DNA of 64,000 nt from Aminobacter carboxidus (lineage in GTDB: Bacteria; Pseudomonadota; Alphaproteobacteria; Rhizobiales; Rhizobiaceae): assembly GCF_014863355.1 (NCBI RefSeq), contig NZ_JACZEP010000016.1, positions 21,037 through 85,036 of the forward strand. The letters run 5' to 3'. Position 1 is the first letter of the stretch. Each line of letters begins with the position of its first letter. The position numbers and the translations under genes are program-made. This document shows positions 51,959 to 61,052 of the stretch, in pieces. Below the pieces are notes generated by a model. It did no database searches. It was given only the letters and a program-made list of their open reading frames with translations, and was not told the DNA's origin.

Positions 51959-52627
51959 TCAGACGATCAGCCGGTAGCCGAGGAAACGCTTCGAATCGAT
52001 CGGGTCGTGGCCAAGACGCTCGCGCAGCTTCTTGCGCAGCTTTGAGATGTGGCTTTCCACGACATTTTCTTCGACTTCTTCATCGAAGACACCGTAGATC
52101 GCGTTGAAGACCTGCGTCTTGGTAACCCGGCGGCCGCTGTTGCTTGCCAAATACTCGAGGATTCGGCGTTCGCGCCGTGGCAGCGGCATCGGCTGGCCGT
52201 CAATTTCGGGATCGCGGCCATCCATGAAGATGCGCATGGCGCCGATCTGGGTGAAGCCGGTGTCTTCCTGGGCGCGGCGGCGGATCGCCGAGATGCGGGC
52301 GAGGATTTCGCGGATATGCACGGGCTTGCGGATGACGTCGTCGACGCCCGACTCGAAAAGCTTGAGCGTGTTTTCGAGGTTGTTCTGTTCGCTGAGTGCG
52401 ATGACAGGTGCCTTGGAGCGGTCACGCAGCTGACGCGGCGAGATCGAACCCTCGTTGCAGTCACCGATGAGGAAAGCGCGAACCGAGCGCAGATCCTCGT
52501 CGGGAGCGCTGGTGACCCATTCGCCGAATTCGGTCGAACGGAAGCCTGCGCACGCCACACCTTCCCTGTCAAAGAGTGAATTATATCCGTTGGTGACGAG
52601 CTCTCGCTCGTCCACGATTACAATCAT
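51959..52627 (-). CDS. rem: OmpR-type flagellar response regulator Rem/FtcR
   Basis: A 222-residue regulator that matches the rhizobial Rem and Brucella FtcR position and sequence. The receiver domain (about 1-115) has Asp6, Asp56 (in FLIGDCNEG) and Lys101 (in VIRKPVHI), but strand 1 has VDER in place of the usual Asp-Asp pair. The C-terminal winged helix (about 125-222) includes [20 protein letters not shown]. It activates later flagellar genes and is the local master regulator. It sits between the transglycosylase and flgE. A 212-bp gap upstream may hold its own promoter. Confidence 0.9.
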   Translation of the reverse strand: MIVIVDERELVTNGYNSLFDREGVACAGFRSTEFGEWVTSAPDEDLRSVRAFLIGDCNEGSISPRQLRDRSKAPVIALSEQNNLENTLKLFESGVDDVIRKPVHIREILARISAIRRRAQEDTGFTQIGAMRIFMDGRDPEIDGQPMPLPRRERRILEYLASNSGRRVTKTQVFNAIYGVFDEEVEENVVESHISKLRKKLRERLGHDPIDSKRFLGYRLIV

Positions 52628-52839
52628 GATTCCGCCCCCGAATCAGTAAAAATGCCCTGTTAACCAATCGGTAATGGGTCGGGACCAAGGCGACCAATCG
52701 TGAATTCTTGCCGCTATTTTTTAGGGAGTCTGGAATCGCATGGGTTGAGCAGGTTGCACGATATACGTGCACCCTTGCCCAAGCCTGTCGTGAGGGGCGG
52801 GATAGCGGCCCGTGTCCGATTCGTTTCGGCGCAAGACGC

Positions 52840-53430
52840 CTATGGGTTGCAGAAGGTCCGGGCGTTTTCGGTCCAGCGGCCGAAGCCGGTGGCGACCATG
52901 TTGGCGATGACGCGACAGACGTAGCGCTTCTGGGCGGGGTCATTGTTGGGGCCGGCATGGTAGCGGGCAACCGCCATCGACCAGGACTCGTGGCGCGCGT
53001 GCAGGCTGACGAGGAAGCGCGCGGCATAGTCGACATTGAGGCGGGGGTTGAGCATGTCGCGGACGGAACGGAACTCGGCAGCGTGATAGCGGTGATTGAT
53101 CTGCATGCAGCCGAGATCGATCAGCGTCTTACCTTCGCCGCGGGCTGCCTCGAAGGCCGCGACGGCTTCCGTCTCGCTTCGAGCGAAGACAGCTTTTCCT
53201 TCTATATTCAATGCGTTAGGCTGCAAGCTGCCCTTCTTCCCGGTTTCCGTCAGGCCGACGGCATAGAGAATGCCGACCGGCACGCCATAGCGGTCGGCGG
53301 CGCGCAGGATCTCCGGTTCGCACGGATTGGCCGCAGCCGCTGCCATGCCAGTGGCGATACTAGATGTAGCGGCTGCTGCCAGGGCGATCAGCGCCAGACG
53401 ACGAGATGTTGCGCGAACTGCCTTCGTCAT
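52840..53430 (-). CDS. Lytic transglycosylase-like protein of the flagellar cluster
   Basis: From the ATG before TKAVRATSRRLALI the protein has 196 residues. A signal peptide covers about residues 1-34. The mature SLT-type domain contains PCEPEILRAADRYGVPVGIL, the catalytic-like glutamate in AVGLTETGKKGSLQPNALNI, and the typical IDLGCMQINHRYHAAEF and VARYHAGPNN. It should open peptidoglycan so the rod can pass, a job the short FlgJ lacks. The first 71 bp overlap the end of motD in another frame. Confidence 0.88.
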   Translation of the reverse strand: MTKAVRATSRRLALIALAAAATSSIATGMAAAAANPCEPEILRAADRYGVPVGILYAVGLTETGKKGSLQPNALNIEGKAVFARSETEAVAAFEAARGEGKTLIDLGCMQINHRYHAAEFRSVRDMLNPRLNVDYAARFLVSLHARHESWSMAVARYHAGPNNDPAQKRYVCRVIANMVATGFGRWTENARTFCNP

Positions 53431-54661
53431 TTGCCGCTCTCCCACTCTGACGTCCATTGCCCGAATTTGCCCCTTCACCACCCGCTCCGCCCGACTGGGC
53501 CGACGCCTGGTCTCGGTTTGCGAAGCCCGAGGATGTGCCGCCGTCAGCGCGTGCGTTCGTTGACTGGGGCTGCAGGATGGTGACCCGATCGACATCGAAG
53601 CCAAGACCGCGCAGGGCGCTGTTGATTGCCTCCCGGTCAGATGAAAGCCTGTTATAGGCCTCGGCGTTCTCAACTTCGATTTCAACCGAAAGTTGCTCTC
53701 CGGCGAGATGAAGATTGGCCGTAACCATGCCAAGCTCGACGGGGCGCAGCTGGATCTTGAGAACCTGTGCGCCAGGCGTGTTTGAGGCGCTGTTCTGGAG
53801 CTGTTGGACGGACGTTGCGGCAGCGACGTGGCGTGGCGCGGCGGAGGCGATGTCCAAAGCGAGCGCGCCCGCGGTGCTGTTTGCGCCATTGCTCGCCGGG
53901 GCCGGGATCGACTGCTCCGACATGACGGTGACCGGGTTGCCGGTGGAGGGTTGTTCGGCCTGTCTGGCAAGCGTCGGCCGGGCCGGCTTGTCGGTGCCCG
54001 CGGCGATGTCGTTGGCAGCGTCCGATTCCGGCACTCCAGGCTGTGACGCTTGCTGTGCCTCGGGCGCCGAGGCCGTCGCTGGCGTGGTGACAGCTGCCGC
54101 AGCTTGTGGTGCCGAGCCAGTGGCTGCCGAGCGCGCGGACTTGCCGTTGGTGACGAGGGCTGCGAGATCGGTCTCGGACACCTCGCCCGACGCGTCTGGC
54201 TGTGGGCCTGCATCGGTGGTGTCGGCGTTGGTTGCGTCGGTGGAGCCGGGTTTCGTCGGCTGAGCGCCCGCCTTGCGCAGTTCGCTCAGGGTCAGCACCA
54301 GCGGCAATGCAGGCTCGTCGGTCCTCTCCGCCTTGACTTCCTTCGCCGTTGCATCGGGTTGCTCCGGCTCGGATGCTTCAAGCGTCTCGCCCTCGACGGC
54401 TTCCCCGGCCTTGGGCATCTCGCCGTCGGCTTCGGCGAGCGCGTTGCGCGCGGCAAGCCGCTCGGCGAGCTTGTTCAGGCCCTTGGGACGCGTGGCATCA
54501 TGATCGGCGGCATGTCCCTTCGATTTCGGCTCGTCCTTTTGGGGCGAAGCCAATGCCTGGCCAAAATCAGGCTGGTCGTCGTTGCCGACAAGGGCGCTGC
54601 GTTCCGAAGCGGATGGGTGGCGGGCGAGTGGGCTCACCAGCGCCGAAAGGGCGTTGGTCAT
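53360..54661 (-). CDS. motD: Flagellar hook-length control protein MotD (FliK)
   Basis: A 433-residue protein. The N-terminal 280 residues are Ala/Glu/Pro-rich and disordered. The conserved FliK C-terminal domain is about residues 300-375, with VLKIQLRPVELGMVTANLHL and NAEAYNRLSSDREAINSALR. In Sinorhizobium, MotD acts as FliK, measuring hook length and switching export specificity. A low-complexity Gly/Ser/Arg tail follows and shares its DNA with the transglycosylase start. It overlaps motC by four bases. Confidence 0.9.
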   Translation of the reverse strand: MTNALSALVSPLARHPSASERSALVGNDDQPDFGQALASPQKDEPKSKGHAADHDATRPKGLNKLAERLAARNALAEADGEMPKAGEAVEGETLEASEPEQPDATAKEVKAERTDEPALPLVLTLSELRKAGAQPTKPGSTDATNADTTDAGPQPDASGEVSETDLAALVTNGKSARSAATGSAPQAAAAVTTPATASAPEAQQASQPGVPESDAANDIAAGTDKPARPTLARQAEQPSTGNPVTVMSEQSIPAPASNGANSTAGALALDIASAAPRHVAAATSVQQLQNSASNTPGAQVLKIQLRPVELGMVTANLHLAGEQLSVEIEVENAEAYNRLSSDREAINSALRGLGFDVDRVTILQPQSTNARADGGTSSGFANRDQASAQSGGAGGEGANSGNGRQSGRAANDEGSSRNISSSGADRPGSSRYI

Positions 54662-56022
54662 TTGGGGGAGCCTCCTAGAAGTTCGTCAATGGATTCAAGC
54701 GTGCGGCGCGCTTCGGTGATCTTGGGGTCTTCCGGTTCCGCCGGCTCGGGCTGCTGCTGGGTCAGCGGCACGACGCGCGGTGCAGCGGCGACCGCCGGTT
54801 GCTCAGGCGCAGCCGCTACGGGCGCCGTTGGCTGGGCCTCAGGGGACGAAGCAGGGCTCGGCGCCTCGGCGGCGTCAGGGATCATCGGGTCTGCTGGCGG
54901 CGGCGCGATGTCTATCGGCGCCGGCGGAAGGGCCTCGATGTCGAGCGGCTTCGGCGTGCTTGCGGGAGCTGCCGGGACGGCCGAGGTGAGTTCGGAGGCG
55001 ACCGCCTCGACGGCGTCCAGCAAGGCACGGTCGCCTTTGGACAGCTTGTCGCGATCGATGCCGCCAAGCTTGCCAAGCATGTCGGCGGCGGTGCCGGAGG
55101 TGACCGACGACAGGCCGGAATAGAGCTGGGCGCGCGGGTCGGCGTTGCCAGATGATCCATCGCGGCCGTTCTCGGCTTTGGCGGAGGCAAAGGCGGAGAG
55201 CTCGCTCAGGCCGTCGATGGCCGCGCGGCGGGCAATACGCAGGTAGACGACCTTTTCCTGCTCGGCATCCATCATCGCGGTTATGTCGGCGAGCGTGTCG
55301 AGATTGATCGAGCTGTGCAGGGCAACGACACCGGCAACGAAGGCGTCGGCGAACTGGCTGGCATAAGGCGAACGCAGGTAGTTGCGGACATATTGCGTCG
55401 AGTTGCGCAGGAAACGACCGCCGTCCTCGACCCTGCTGGCAAGCGCCACCGAGCGGCGCAGGGCGGCTTCCTCGACGAGGGTGCCGGGGCTGAGCAGCCG
55501 GGCCTGATCGAACAGCTTCATCGCCTGCTCGGGCTGATCGGCGATGCTGACCGAACCCTTGACCAAGGCCAGGAAGGCGCCCAGCTCCGAGATCTGCGCC
55601 AGCGGCTCGATCGAGGCGAGCGCCTCGACGGTGCCCTTGGGCTTGCCCCTGAGATAATCGATGATGCCTTGCGCCAGCTTCTGGTCGGCCTCTTCAAGCT
55701 CAAGCCGCGAGACCACCTGCTCGATGGTCAAGGGGTTGCCGCCGCTCATCGCGTAGATCAGCAGGGCGCGAAAATTCTTGGGTTCCTTGAATGTGGCAGG
55801 ATCGGCGGTGCGCATGCGCTCGTCGGTCATTTCAAGCAGGCGGCGCTGCAACGGCAGCGAAGCCTGGTCGCCGGAGGCGATGCGGTCCTGCAGCAACTGG
55901 AGGCAGCGCACCAGTTGGTAGGGCTCGAGCGCGGGTGCTTCGCTGGCCGCGGCACGGCCGGGCACGCCCGCAACCAGCAAGGCGATGAGCGCGGCACCAG
56001 ACAGGGTCGCTGCGAGCCTCAT
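54658..56022 (-). CDS. motC: Motility protein MotC
   Basis: A 454-residue exported protein specific to rhizobia and relatives. It has a signal peptide (1-27) and then a helical TPR-like part (about 30-330, LVRCLQLLQDRIASGDQASL), with a Pro/Glu-rich tail. MotC is periplasmic and binds MotB to stabilise the stator in Sinorhizobium. The gene overlaps both neighbours by four bases. Confidence 0.91.
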   Translation of the reverse strand: MRLAATLSGAALIALLVAGVPGRAAASEAPALEPYQLVRCLQLLQDRIASGDQASLPLQRRLLEMTDERMRTADPATFKEPKNFRALLIYAMSGGNPLTIEQVVSRLELEEADQKLAQGIIDYLRGKPKGTVEALASIEPLAQISELGAFLALVKGSVSIADQPEQAMKLFDQARLLSPGTLVEEAALRRSVALASRVEDGGRFLRNSTQYVRNYLRSPYASQFADAFVAGVVALHSSINLDTLADITAMMDAEQEKVVYLRIARRAAIDGLSELSAFASAKAENGRDGSSGNADPRAQLYSGLSSVTSGTAADMLGKLGGIDRDKLSKGDRALLDAVEAVASELTSAVPAAPASTPKPLDIEALPPAPIDIAPPPADPMIPDAAEAPSPASSPEAQPTAPVAAAPEQPAVAAAPRVVPLTQQQPEPAEPEDPKITEARRTLESIDELLGGSPK

Positions 56023-57356
56023 TCAGAGCGCTCCAACAGGATTTCGATGCGCCGGTTGGTGGCCGAGAAGGGCTCCGCCTTGTCCCTCAGCTTGCGGTCG
56101 GCAAAACCGGCGACCTCGACGATGCGCTTTTCGTCGAGCCCGGCGCGAGCCAGCATGTAATAGGCGGAATGGGCGCGCGCGGTCGATAGGCGCCAGTTGT
56201 CGTAGCCACCACTACGGAACGGACGCGCGTCGGTGTGGCCGTTGATCGAGACGTTGCCCTCGTGGGCGGCGATGGTCTTGGCGATCTTTTCCATGGCGAG
56301 CACGAGCTGCTTGCGCGGCACGGCAGAGCCGATCTCGAACATGCCGAAATCGAACTGCTCGGTGACGGAGATGACAACGCCCTTGTCGGTGGCGACGACC
56401 GACAGACCGTCGGGCAGGGCGCCGCCCGACTTGATCGCCTCGGCGAGCTCGCGCCGGATGGCGTCGGCGTCGTTGATGGTTTCGCGGGTTGGCGCCTCGT
56501 CCCTGGGCTTTGGCGTTTCGGCCGTCGCCTCGGCTTCCGCGGCATCGCTCTTGGGCGCGTCGCCCGGCTTGGCGGCGGTTTCGCGCGCCGACGGGGCGGG
56601 CTTGGGCTGAGCCGGAGGGGTCCGCTCGGCGAGTCTTGCCTGGGGTTCCGGGGCCTGCTGTTCCTGCGCCTTGACCGGGTCGGACTTGGCGGAGCGCTCG
56701 GTCTTGTCGCCGGGCTTTGCCGGTTCGCCTTCGATCGCGGCGCGCTCGGCAGAGGCCTCGGCGGCGGGCGTTGCGACCTGTTCGGTCCAGAAATCGGGCG
56801 CGAACGGATCGCGGTAGGCTTCGCCGCCGGAGGCGCCATTGGCCGGGCCGGCGTTCTGCGCGCCGCCTTCGCCACGTTCCGAGACGTTGGCCTTAGCGCC
56901 GGTGTCCTGGGCGATTTCGGCGAGCACGGCATAGGGGTCGGCAAACAGGTGCGCGTCGGAGCGGTTGACAGCTTCGGCCGCCTCGGCGGAATTCTTCTCA
57001 GTCGCCGGGCCGGCATTGCCGCGGCCGTCGGAGCCTGCCTTGGCGCTGGCTTCCTGTGGGTTCTCGGCGGTCAAGCCGACTGAATTGGGACCGTCGCCGA
57101 GCTCTTCGAGGCCCTTGCGGCTGGCGTTGCGGTCGACCAGCTTGACCGGGTTGAAATAGCTAGCGACAGCCGCCTTGGTCTGTTCGTTGGCGGCACTGAT
57201 CAGCCACATGACCAGGAAGAAGCACATCATCGCCGTCATGAAGTCGGCGAAGGCGATCTTCCAGGCGCCGCCATGGTGGCCGTCGTCATGGTCGGAATGG
57301 GCCCGCCTGACAATGACGATCTCGCGGTGCGGCTCGGCGCCATCAGGACCGTTCAT
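56019..57356 (-). CDS. motB: Flagellar motor protein MotB
   Basis: From MNGPDGAEPHREIVIVRRAH the protein has 445 residues. The membrane helix near residue 35-55 (WKIAFADFMTAMMCFFLVMW) carries the proton-channel aspartate. A long Glu/Ala/Pro-rich linker (about 95-300) leads to the OmpA-like peptidoglycan-binding domain (about 310-440, with VSINGHTDARPFRSGGYDNW then LSTARAHSAYYMLARAGLDE). With MotA (not in the window) it forms the stator. The linker is much longer than in E. coli MotB. Confidence 0.94.
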   Translation of the reverse strand: MNGPDGAEPHREIVIVRRAHSDHDDGHHGGAWKIAFADFMTAMMCFFLVMWLISAANEQTKAAVASYFNPVKLVDRNASRKGLEELGDGPNSVGLTAENPQEASAKAGSDGRGNAGPATEKNSAEAAEAVNRSDAHLFADPYAVLAEIAQDTGAKANVSERGEGGAQNAGPANGASGGEAYRDPFAPDFWTEQVATPAAEASAERAAIEGEPAKPGDKTERSAKSDPVKAQEQQAPEPQARLAERTPPAQPKPAPSARETAAKPGDAPKSDAAEAEATAETPKPRDEAPTRETINDADAIRRELAEAIKSGGALPDGLSVVATDKGVVISVTEQFDFGMFEIGSAVPRKQLVLAMEKIAKTIAAHEGNVSINGHTDARPFRSGGYDNWRLSTARAHSAYYMLARAGLDEKRIVEVAGFADRKLRDKAEPFSATNRRIEILLERSE

Positions 57357-57970
57357 GGCAATGTCTCGGAAAGTGCCGAAGACCATTCGCCGAGGCGGGT
57401 CTCGAACAGGTTGTCGTCGATCGAGACGCTGAGATCGAAGCCGACAGCTTCGACAAAGTCGACATTGTCGATGCGCGTGCCGATGGCGGCTGCCAGCGCG
57501 TCGAACAGGAACTGCGGGCCGCTGACCTTGATGCGCACCGCTTCGCGATCGGCGCAAGCTGCGAGGATCGCCGTCGACAGCGCATCGATGGAGCGCTGGC
57601 GGATGTCGTCGCTGACGAGTGTCGCGACGACACGGGCGGCGGCGTCAGTGGTTAGGTGGACGAGGCGGGTCTCCATCTCGGCAATGCGCGTGGCGATGAC
57701 CTCGCCGGCCTCAGTGCCGAAGCGGGCACCAAGGGCGGCGACTTCTTCGGCGTGGCGCTGGCGCTCGGCCTCGAGCACCAGCTCGTACTCCTGGCTGAGG
57801 CGCGTGGTCAGGTCTGCTTCAGCCCTGGCGACGGCTTCAGCGACGATCGCCGGGACATCCAGGTCCGGAACGGCCTTGGGATATTCCGCGACCGGGGTTC
57901 CGGGCTCGGCACTATGAGGGGCGAGCGGCGCGAAGTCGGTCAGCCGTTCGAAAAGCGCTGCGATCGACAT
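57353..57970 (-). CDS. FliH-like flagellar export regulator
   Basis: A 205-residue protein from MSIAALFERLTDFAPLAPHS. It has a long helical middle (RAEADLTTRLSQEYELVLEA) with coiled-coil character and an alpha/beta C-terminus, like FliH, the FliI ATPase regulator. It lies between fliF and motB, coupled to both (TGATG and ATGA overlaps). The fold match is by pattern only; fliI and fliG are not in the window. Confidence 0.65.
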   Translation of the reverse strand: MSIAALFERLTDFAPLAPHSAEPGTPVAEYPKAVPDLDVPAIVAEAVARAEADLTTRLSQEYELVLEAERQRHAEEVAALGARFGTEAGEVIATRIAEMETRLVHLTTDAAARVVATLVSDDIRQRSIDALSTAILAACADREAVRIKVSGPQFLFDALAAAIGTRIDNVDFVEAVGFDLSVSIDDNLFETRLGEWSSALSETLP

Positions 57971-59622
57971 CAGGCGGCGACCTCGTTGCCGGCCCATTTG
58001 CGCAGGATCAGCGCGGTGCGCTCTTCATTGATGTCGACCATGCGGGCGAGGCGGTCCTGCGGGGCAGGGCGCAGCTTGTTGCGCAGATCGTCCATGGCAT
58101 GCGGCCTATGGTCGGAAAGGGCGGCAGGCTCCTCCTCGAAGGAGGCCATGCCGTCAGCGTTAGGCAAGGCGCGCTGCATCTCTTCGAAGCTCGGGCCGGC
58201 GAAAGTGGGAAGGGCTGGTGCCGCAGATGAACCCGAAAGCGCTGCCGCCATCGGCCTCAGGCCGAAGAAGGCGACAAGGAAGACAACGACGATGAAGGCG
58301 GCGGCGTTGATCAGCGTGCCGGCGTGCTGGCCGACCGAGGCGAGCATGCCGGGGCTCTCGATGATTTCGCCGTCGAGGCCGTCGATGAACTCGACCGCCG
58401 AGACGTTGATCAGGTCGCCACGCTTTTCATCGAAGCCGGTGGCCGAGGTCACCATCTTCTGGATATCGGCGACGCGGGCGGTGATGGCCTCGGGCGTTGC
58501 GTCCTTGCCCAGGATGGCGGCAAGGCGCTGCTGGTTGACGACGACGGCGATCGACATCTTGGTCACCGAATAGCCATTCGAGACGGTGGCGATGCGCTTG
58601 GAGTTCATCTCGTAGTTGGTGATCTCTTCCTTGCGGTCGCTTTCCGAGGTCGACTGCGGGCCGTCAGTGGCGCCACCGGCTTCGGCGTCGGGCAGGTTCT
58701 GCTCGACGGTAGCAGGTGTGGACGACTGCTTCTGGTTGGAATTCTCGTTGGCGCGCACGACCTGTACGGAACGTTCGACGCGCGATTCCGGATCGAAGAT
58801 GGTCTCTTCGGTCTGGCGCGAGTCGGTGTTGACGTCGGCCTTGACGCTGGCACGGAAGTTGTCCGGGCCGAGATAGGCGGACAGTGCGCGGCGGATGTTG
58901 TCTTCGATCTGGGTTTCGACAGTGCGCTCGACACCGATGGAGCGGGCGGCGCTCGAATTGCTGGGGTCGTCGCCCGATGCGAGCAGGTTGCCGCTCGAAT
59001 CAAGCACGGTCACGCGCTCGGCATCGAGGCCGGGCACGGCGGCGGCGACCAGATGGCGGATCGACATGGCGCTCTTGTCGGCATCCATGCTGGCGGCGCG
59101 GATGACCACCGAGGCCGAAGGCTTCTGCTCGTCGCGGCGGAAGTTGGCGCGCTCGGACATGACGATGTGGACGCGTGCGGCCTTGATGCCTGTTATAGAC
59201 TGGATGGTGCGGGCGATCTCGCCTTCCAATGCGCGGACGCGGGTGACCTGCTGCATGAAGGAGGTGAGGCCGAGCGAACCGACATTGTCGAACAGCTCGT
59301 AGCCGGCGTTCGCACTGGTGGGCAGGCCCTTTTCGGCGAGCAGCATGCGGGCTTGCGCCGTGCTGCCCGCCGGGACCAGCACGGTGGTGCCGTCGGAGGC
59401 GACGTCGAAGCCGATGCCGGCTTCGCCGAGCACCATGCCGATCTGGTTCACGTCCGAGCGTTCGAGGCCGACATATAGCGTCTCGTAGGCTGGACGGTTC
59501 AGATAGACGGAGGCCACGCCGACGATGGCGATCACCAGCGCTGCGATACCGCCCAGCATGGCGAGACGGCGTGGGCCGAAACTCCTGAGATTGGCGACGA
59601 TGCTCTGTAGCTGTTCGGGCAC
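57970..59622 (-). CDS. fliF: Flagellar MS-ring protein FliF
   Basis: A 550-residue inner-membrane protein. N-terminal helix about 20-42, then the YscJ/FliF domain (about 45-215) with YETLYVGLERSDVNQIGMVL and VRALEGEIARTIQSITGIKA, VHIVMSERANFRRDEQKPSA, a FliF C-terminal domain to about 420, and a second membrane helix (about 430-455). The cytoplasmic tail ends with LRKWAGNEVAA for FliG binding. It forms the MS ring and is the first gene of the operon. Confidence 0.95.
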   Translation of the reverse strand: MPEQLQSIVANLRSFGPRRLAMLGGIAALVIAIVGVASVYLNRPAYETLYVGLERSDVNQIGMVLGEAGIGFDVASDGTTVLVPAGSTAQARMLLAEKGLPTSANAGYELFDNVGSLGLTSFMQQVTRVRALEGEIARTIQSITGIKAARVHIVMSERANFRRDEQKPSASVVIRAASMDADKSAMSIRHLVAAAVPGLDAERVTVLDSSGNLLASGDDPSNSSAARSIGVERTVETQIEDNIRRALSAYLGPDNFRASVKADVNTDSRQTEETIFDPESRVERSVQVVRANENSNQKQSSTPATVEQNLPDAEAGGATDGPQSTSESDRKEEITNYEMNSKRIATVSNGYSVTKMSIAVVVNQQRLAAILGKDATPEAITARVADIQKMVTSATGFDEKRGDLINVSAVEFIDGLDGEIIESPGMLASVGQHAGTLINAAAFIVVVFLVAFFGLRPMAAALSGSSAAPALPTFAGPSFEEMQRALPNADGMASFEEEPAALSDHRPHAMDDLRNKLRPAPQDRLARMVDINEERTALILRKWAGNEVAA

Positions 59623-59688
59623 GTGCGTAAGTTCCCCGCAATACTTTCCGGGGAGACCCTAGCCCGCGAAGCTTGTGCGAAAATGTTA

Positions 59689-59715
59689 TGGGCCGCGCAA
59701 GATGCGCGGCCCATG
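59689..59715 (-). terminator. Terminator of flagellin gene A
   Basis: A perfect 12-bp stem (ATGGGCCGCGCA / TGCGCGGCCCAT) with an AGA loop is followed on the minus strand by a T-rich stretch (AACATTTTC). It separates flagellin A from fliF. Confidence 0.75.
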
Positions 59716-59806
59716 GCATTTCGTCGGAATTGTTGCTGGTGAAGTGCCGCCTGGCGTCAGGCGGCGTGGCTTGCGCAAGTCGAAACCGGCTTTCAGGGCC
59801 GAAGCG

Positions 59807-60679
59807 TCAGCTCTTGAACAGTGCCAGGATCGACTGCGAATTCGAGTTGGCGATCGACAGTGCCTGGATGCCGAGCTGCTGCTGGACCTGAAGGGCCTGC
59901 AGACGCGTCGATTCCTTGTTCATGTCGGCATCGACGAGCTGGCCGACGCCGCGGTCGATGGAGTCCATGAGCTTCGAGACGAAGTCTTTCTGCAGGTCGA
60001 TGTGCGACTTGGCAGCGCCGAGTTCGGAAGCAGCCAGCGTGAAGCCGGTCAGTGCCGCTTCGATGTCGGTCAGGAAGCCATCGATATCGGCGTCGGTTCC
60101 ATTGGTCTCGACATTGATCGCCATGATATCGGCGGTGATCGGCTTGGCAGTGCCGTTGGCGGCAAACAAGGTGACGTTAGCCAGGTCGATCGAGATCTTG
60201 CCCAGGGTCACGGTGCCGTTGGCGGCGCGATTGTAGGAGGAAACGATCTCGACTGGGCCCGGGTCGTCGGTGGCCAGCATGTTGGAACCGGCATAGCTGG
60301 CGCCAATGGCAGCGCTTCTGAGGTGGACCTGCAAAGTGGCAATTTCACCCTGGATCTGCTTGCGGGTGTCGAGGCCCTGACCGCGTGCGGTGATCAGCTT
60401 CTGCTTGATGTCGTCGACGACGCCGATGACGTCCTTGAGAGCCGTGTAGGCGGTGTCGACCTTGCCGGCGCCAAGGCCAAGCGCATCCTGCACCGAGGAG
60501 TTCGCGCCATTGTCGGAACGCATGGTCGTCGCGATCGACCAGTAGGCGGCATTGTCCGAGGCTTCAGCGACACGGTAGCCGGTCGAGATTCGCCCCTGTG
60601 CTACCTGGAGTGCCTTGTTTGTAGCGCTCAGGCTCTGCAGCGCCGTCAAAGCCGCGGCGTTGGTCATGATGCTGGACAT
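59807..60679 (-). CDS. Flagellin A (divergent member)
   Basis: A 290-residue flagellin with conserved ends (ALTALQSLSATNKALQVAQG, then RISTGYRVAEASDNAAYWSI and, at the end, MNKESTRLQALQVQQQLGIQ). It is longer than the other three and differs throughout the middle (about 145-215, with extra Thr/Asn-rich strands). The ATG has GTAGGGGG upstream. The leader has no hairpin over the ribosome-binding site, unlike the others. It is nearest to fliF and has its own terminator. Confidence 0.92.
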   Translation of the reverse strand: MSSIMTNAAALTALQSLSATNKALQVAQGRISTGYRVAEASDNAAYWSIATTMRSDNGANSSVQDALGLGAGKVDTAYTALKDVIGVVDDIKQKLITARGQGLDTRKQIQGEIATLQVHLRSAAIGASYAGSNMLATDDPGPVEIVSSYNRAANGTVTLGKISIDLANVTLFAANGTAKPITADIMAINVETNGTDADIDGFLTDIEAALTGFTLAASELGAAKSHIDLQKDFVSKLMDSIDRGVGQLVDADMNKESTRLQALQVQQQLGIQALSIANSNSQSILALFKS

Positions 60680-60751
60680 CGGATAAGCCCCCTACTGTAA
60701 TTCGCGTGACCCTGCATCGCGCGTGAACTGCGTCAGTCGCTGGTTAACCAC

Positions 60752-60771
60752 TGCTAAACAAGTATGGTTAA
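60752..60771 (-). promoter_or_regulatory. Flagellin promoter-region motif, copy A
   Basis: On the minus strand, TTAACC and TTAGCA are separated by 8 bp. Closely similar pairs are found upstream of flagellins B and C. It lies about 75 bp from the flagellin A start, in the 373-bp gap between flagellins A and B. That gap also holds the flagellin B terminator and no gene. Confidence 0.4.
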
Positions 60772-60986
60772 TGGCAGATTAACATTGCCCGGACGGGATG
60801 AGCGGGCAGGGTCAGCAACGCCACAGCATGATCTGTGGCCAAGCTTGTGCGAGGCTATCCACCTAACCGCCGCGGAGCCGCCTGGTGCCGGAATAATGCC
60901 AAATTATTCAGCCGATTAGGTAGTTCGACCCGCCTGGGTAGAAGGTCGAGACCATACCATCTTGCGCTTGCATTAGACGAAACGAA

Positions 60987-61016
60987 ACTGGGCCGTACCT
61001 TGCGGTACGGCCCAGT
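60987..61016 (-). terminator. Terminator of flagellin B
   Basis: A perfect 13-bp stem (ACTGGGCCGTACC / GGTACGGCCCAGT) with a TTGC loop; TTTCGTTTCG follows on the minus strand. It is almost the same as the terminators of flagellins C and D. Confidence 0.88.
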
Positions 61017-61052
61017 CTGCAATCTTGGTGCCTGAGACGGCTCGGATCGGTG

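Noticed and set aside
52840..54213. A 457-codon frame covering the transglycosylase and much of motD
   Set aside because: Only the last 196 codons are protein-like (signal peptide and SLT domain). The earlier part is Arg/Pro/Ser-rich and out of frame with MotD, whose FliK domain is clear.
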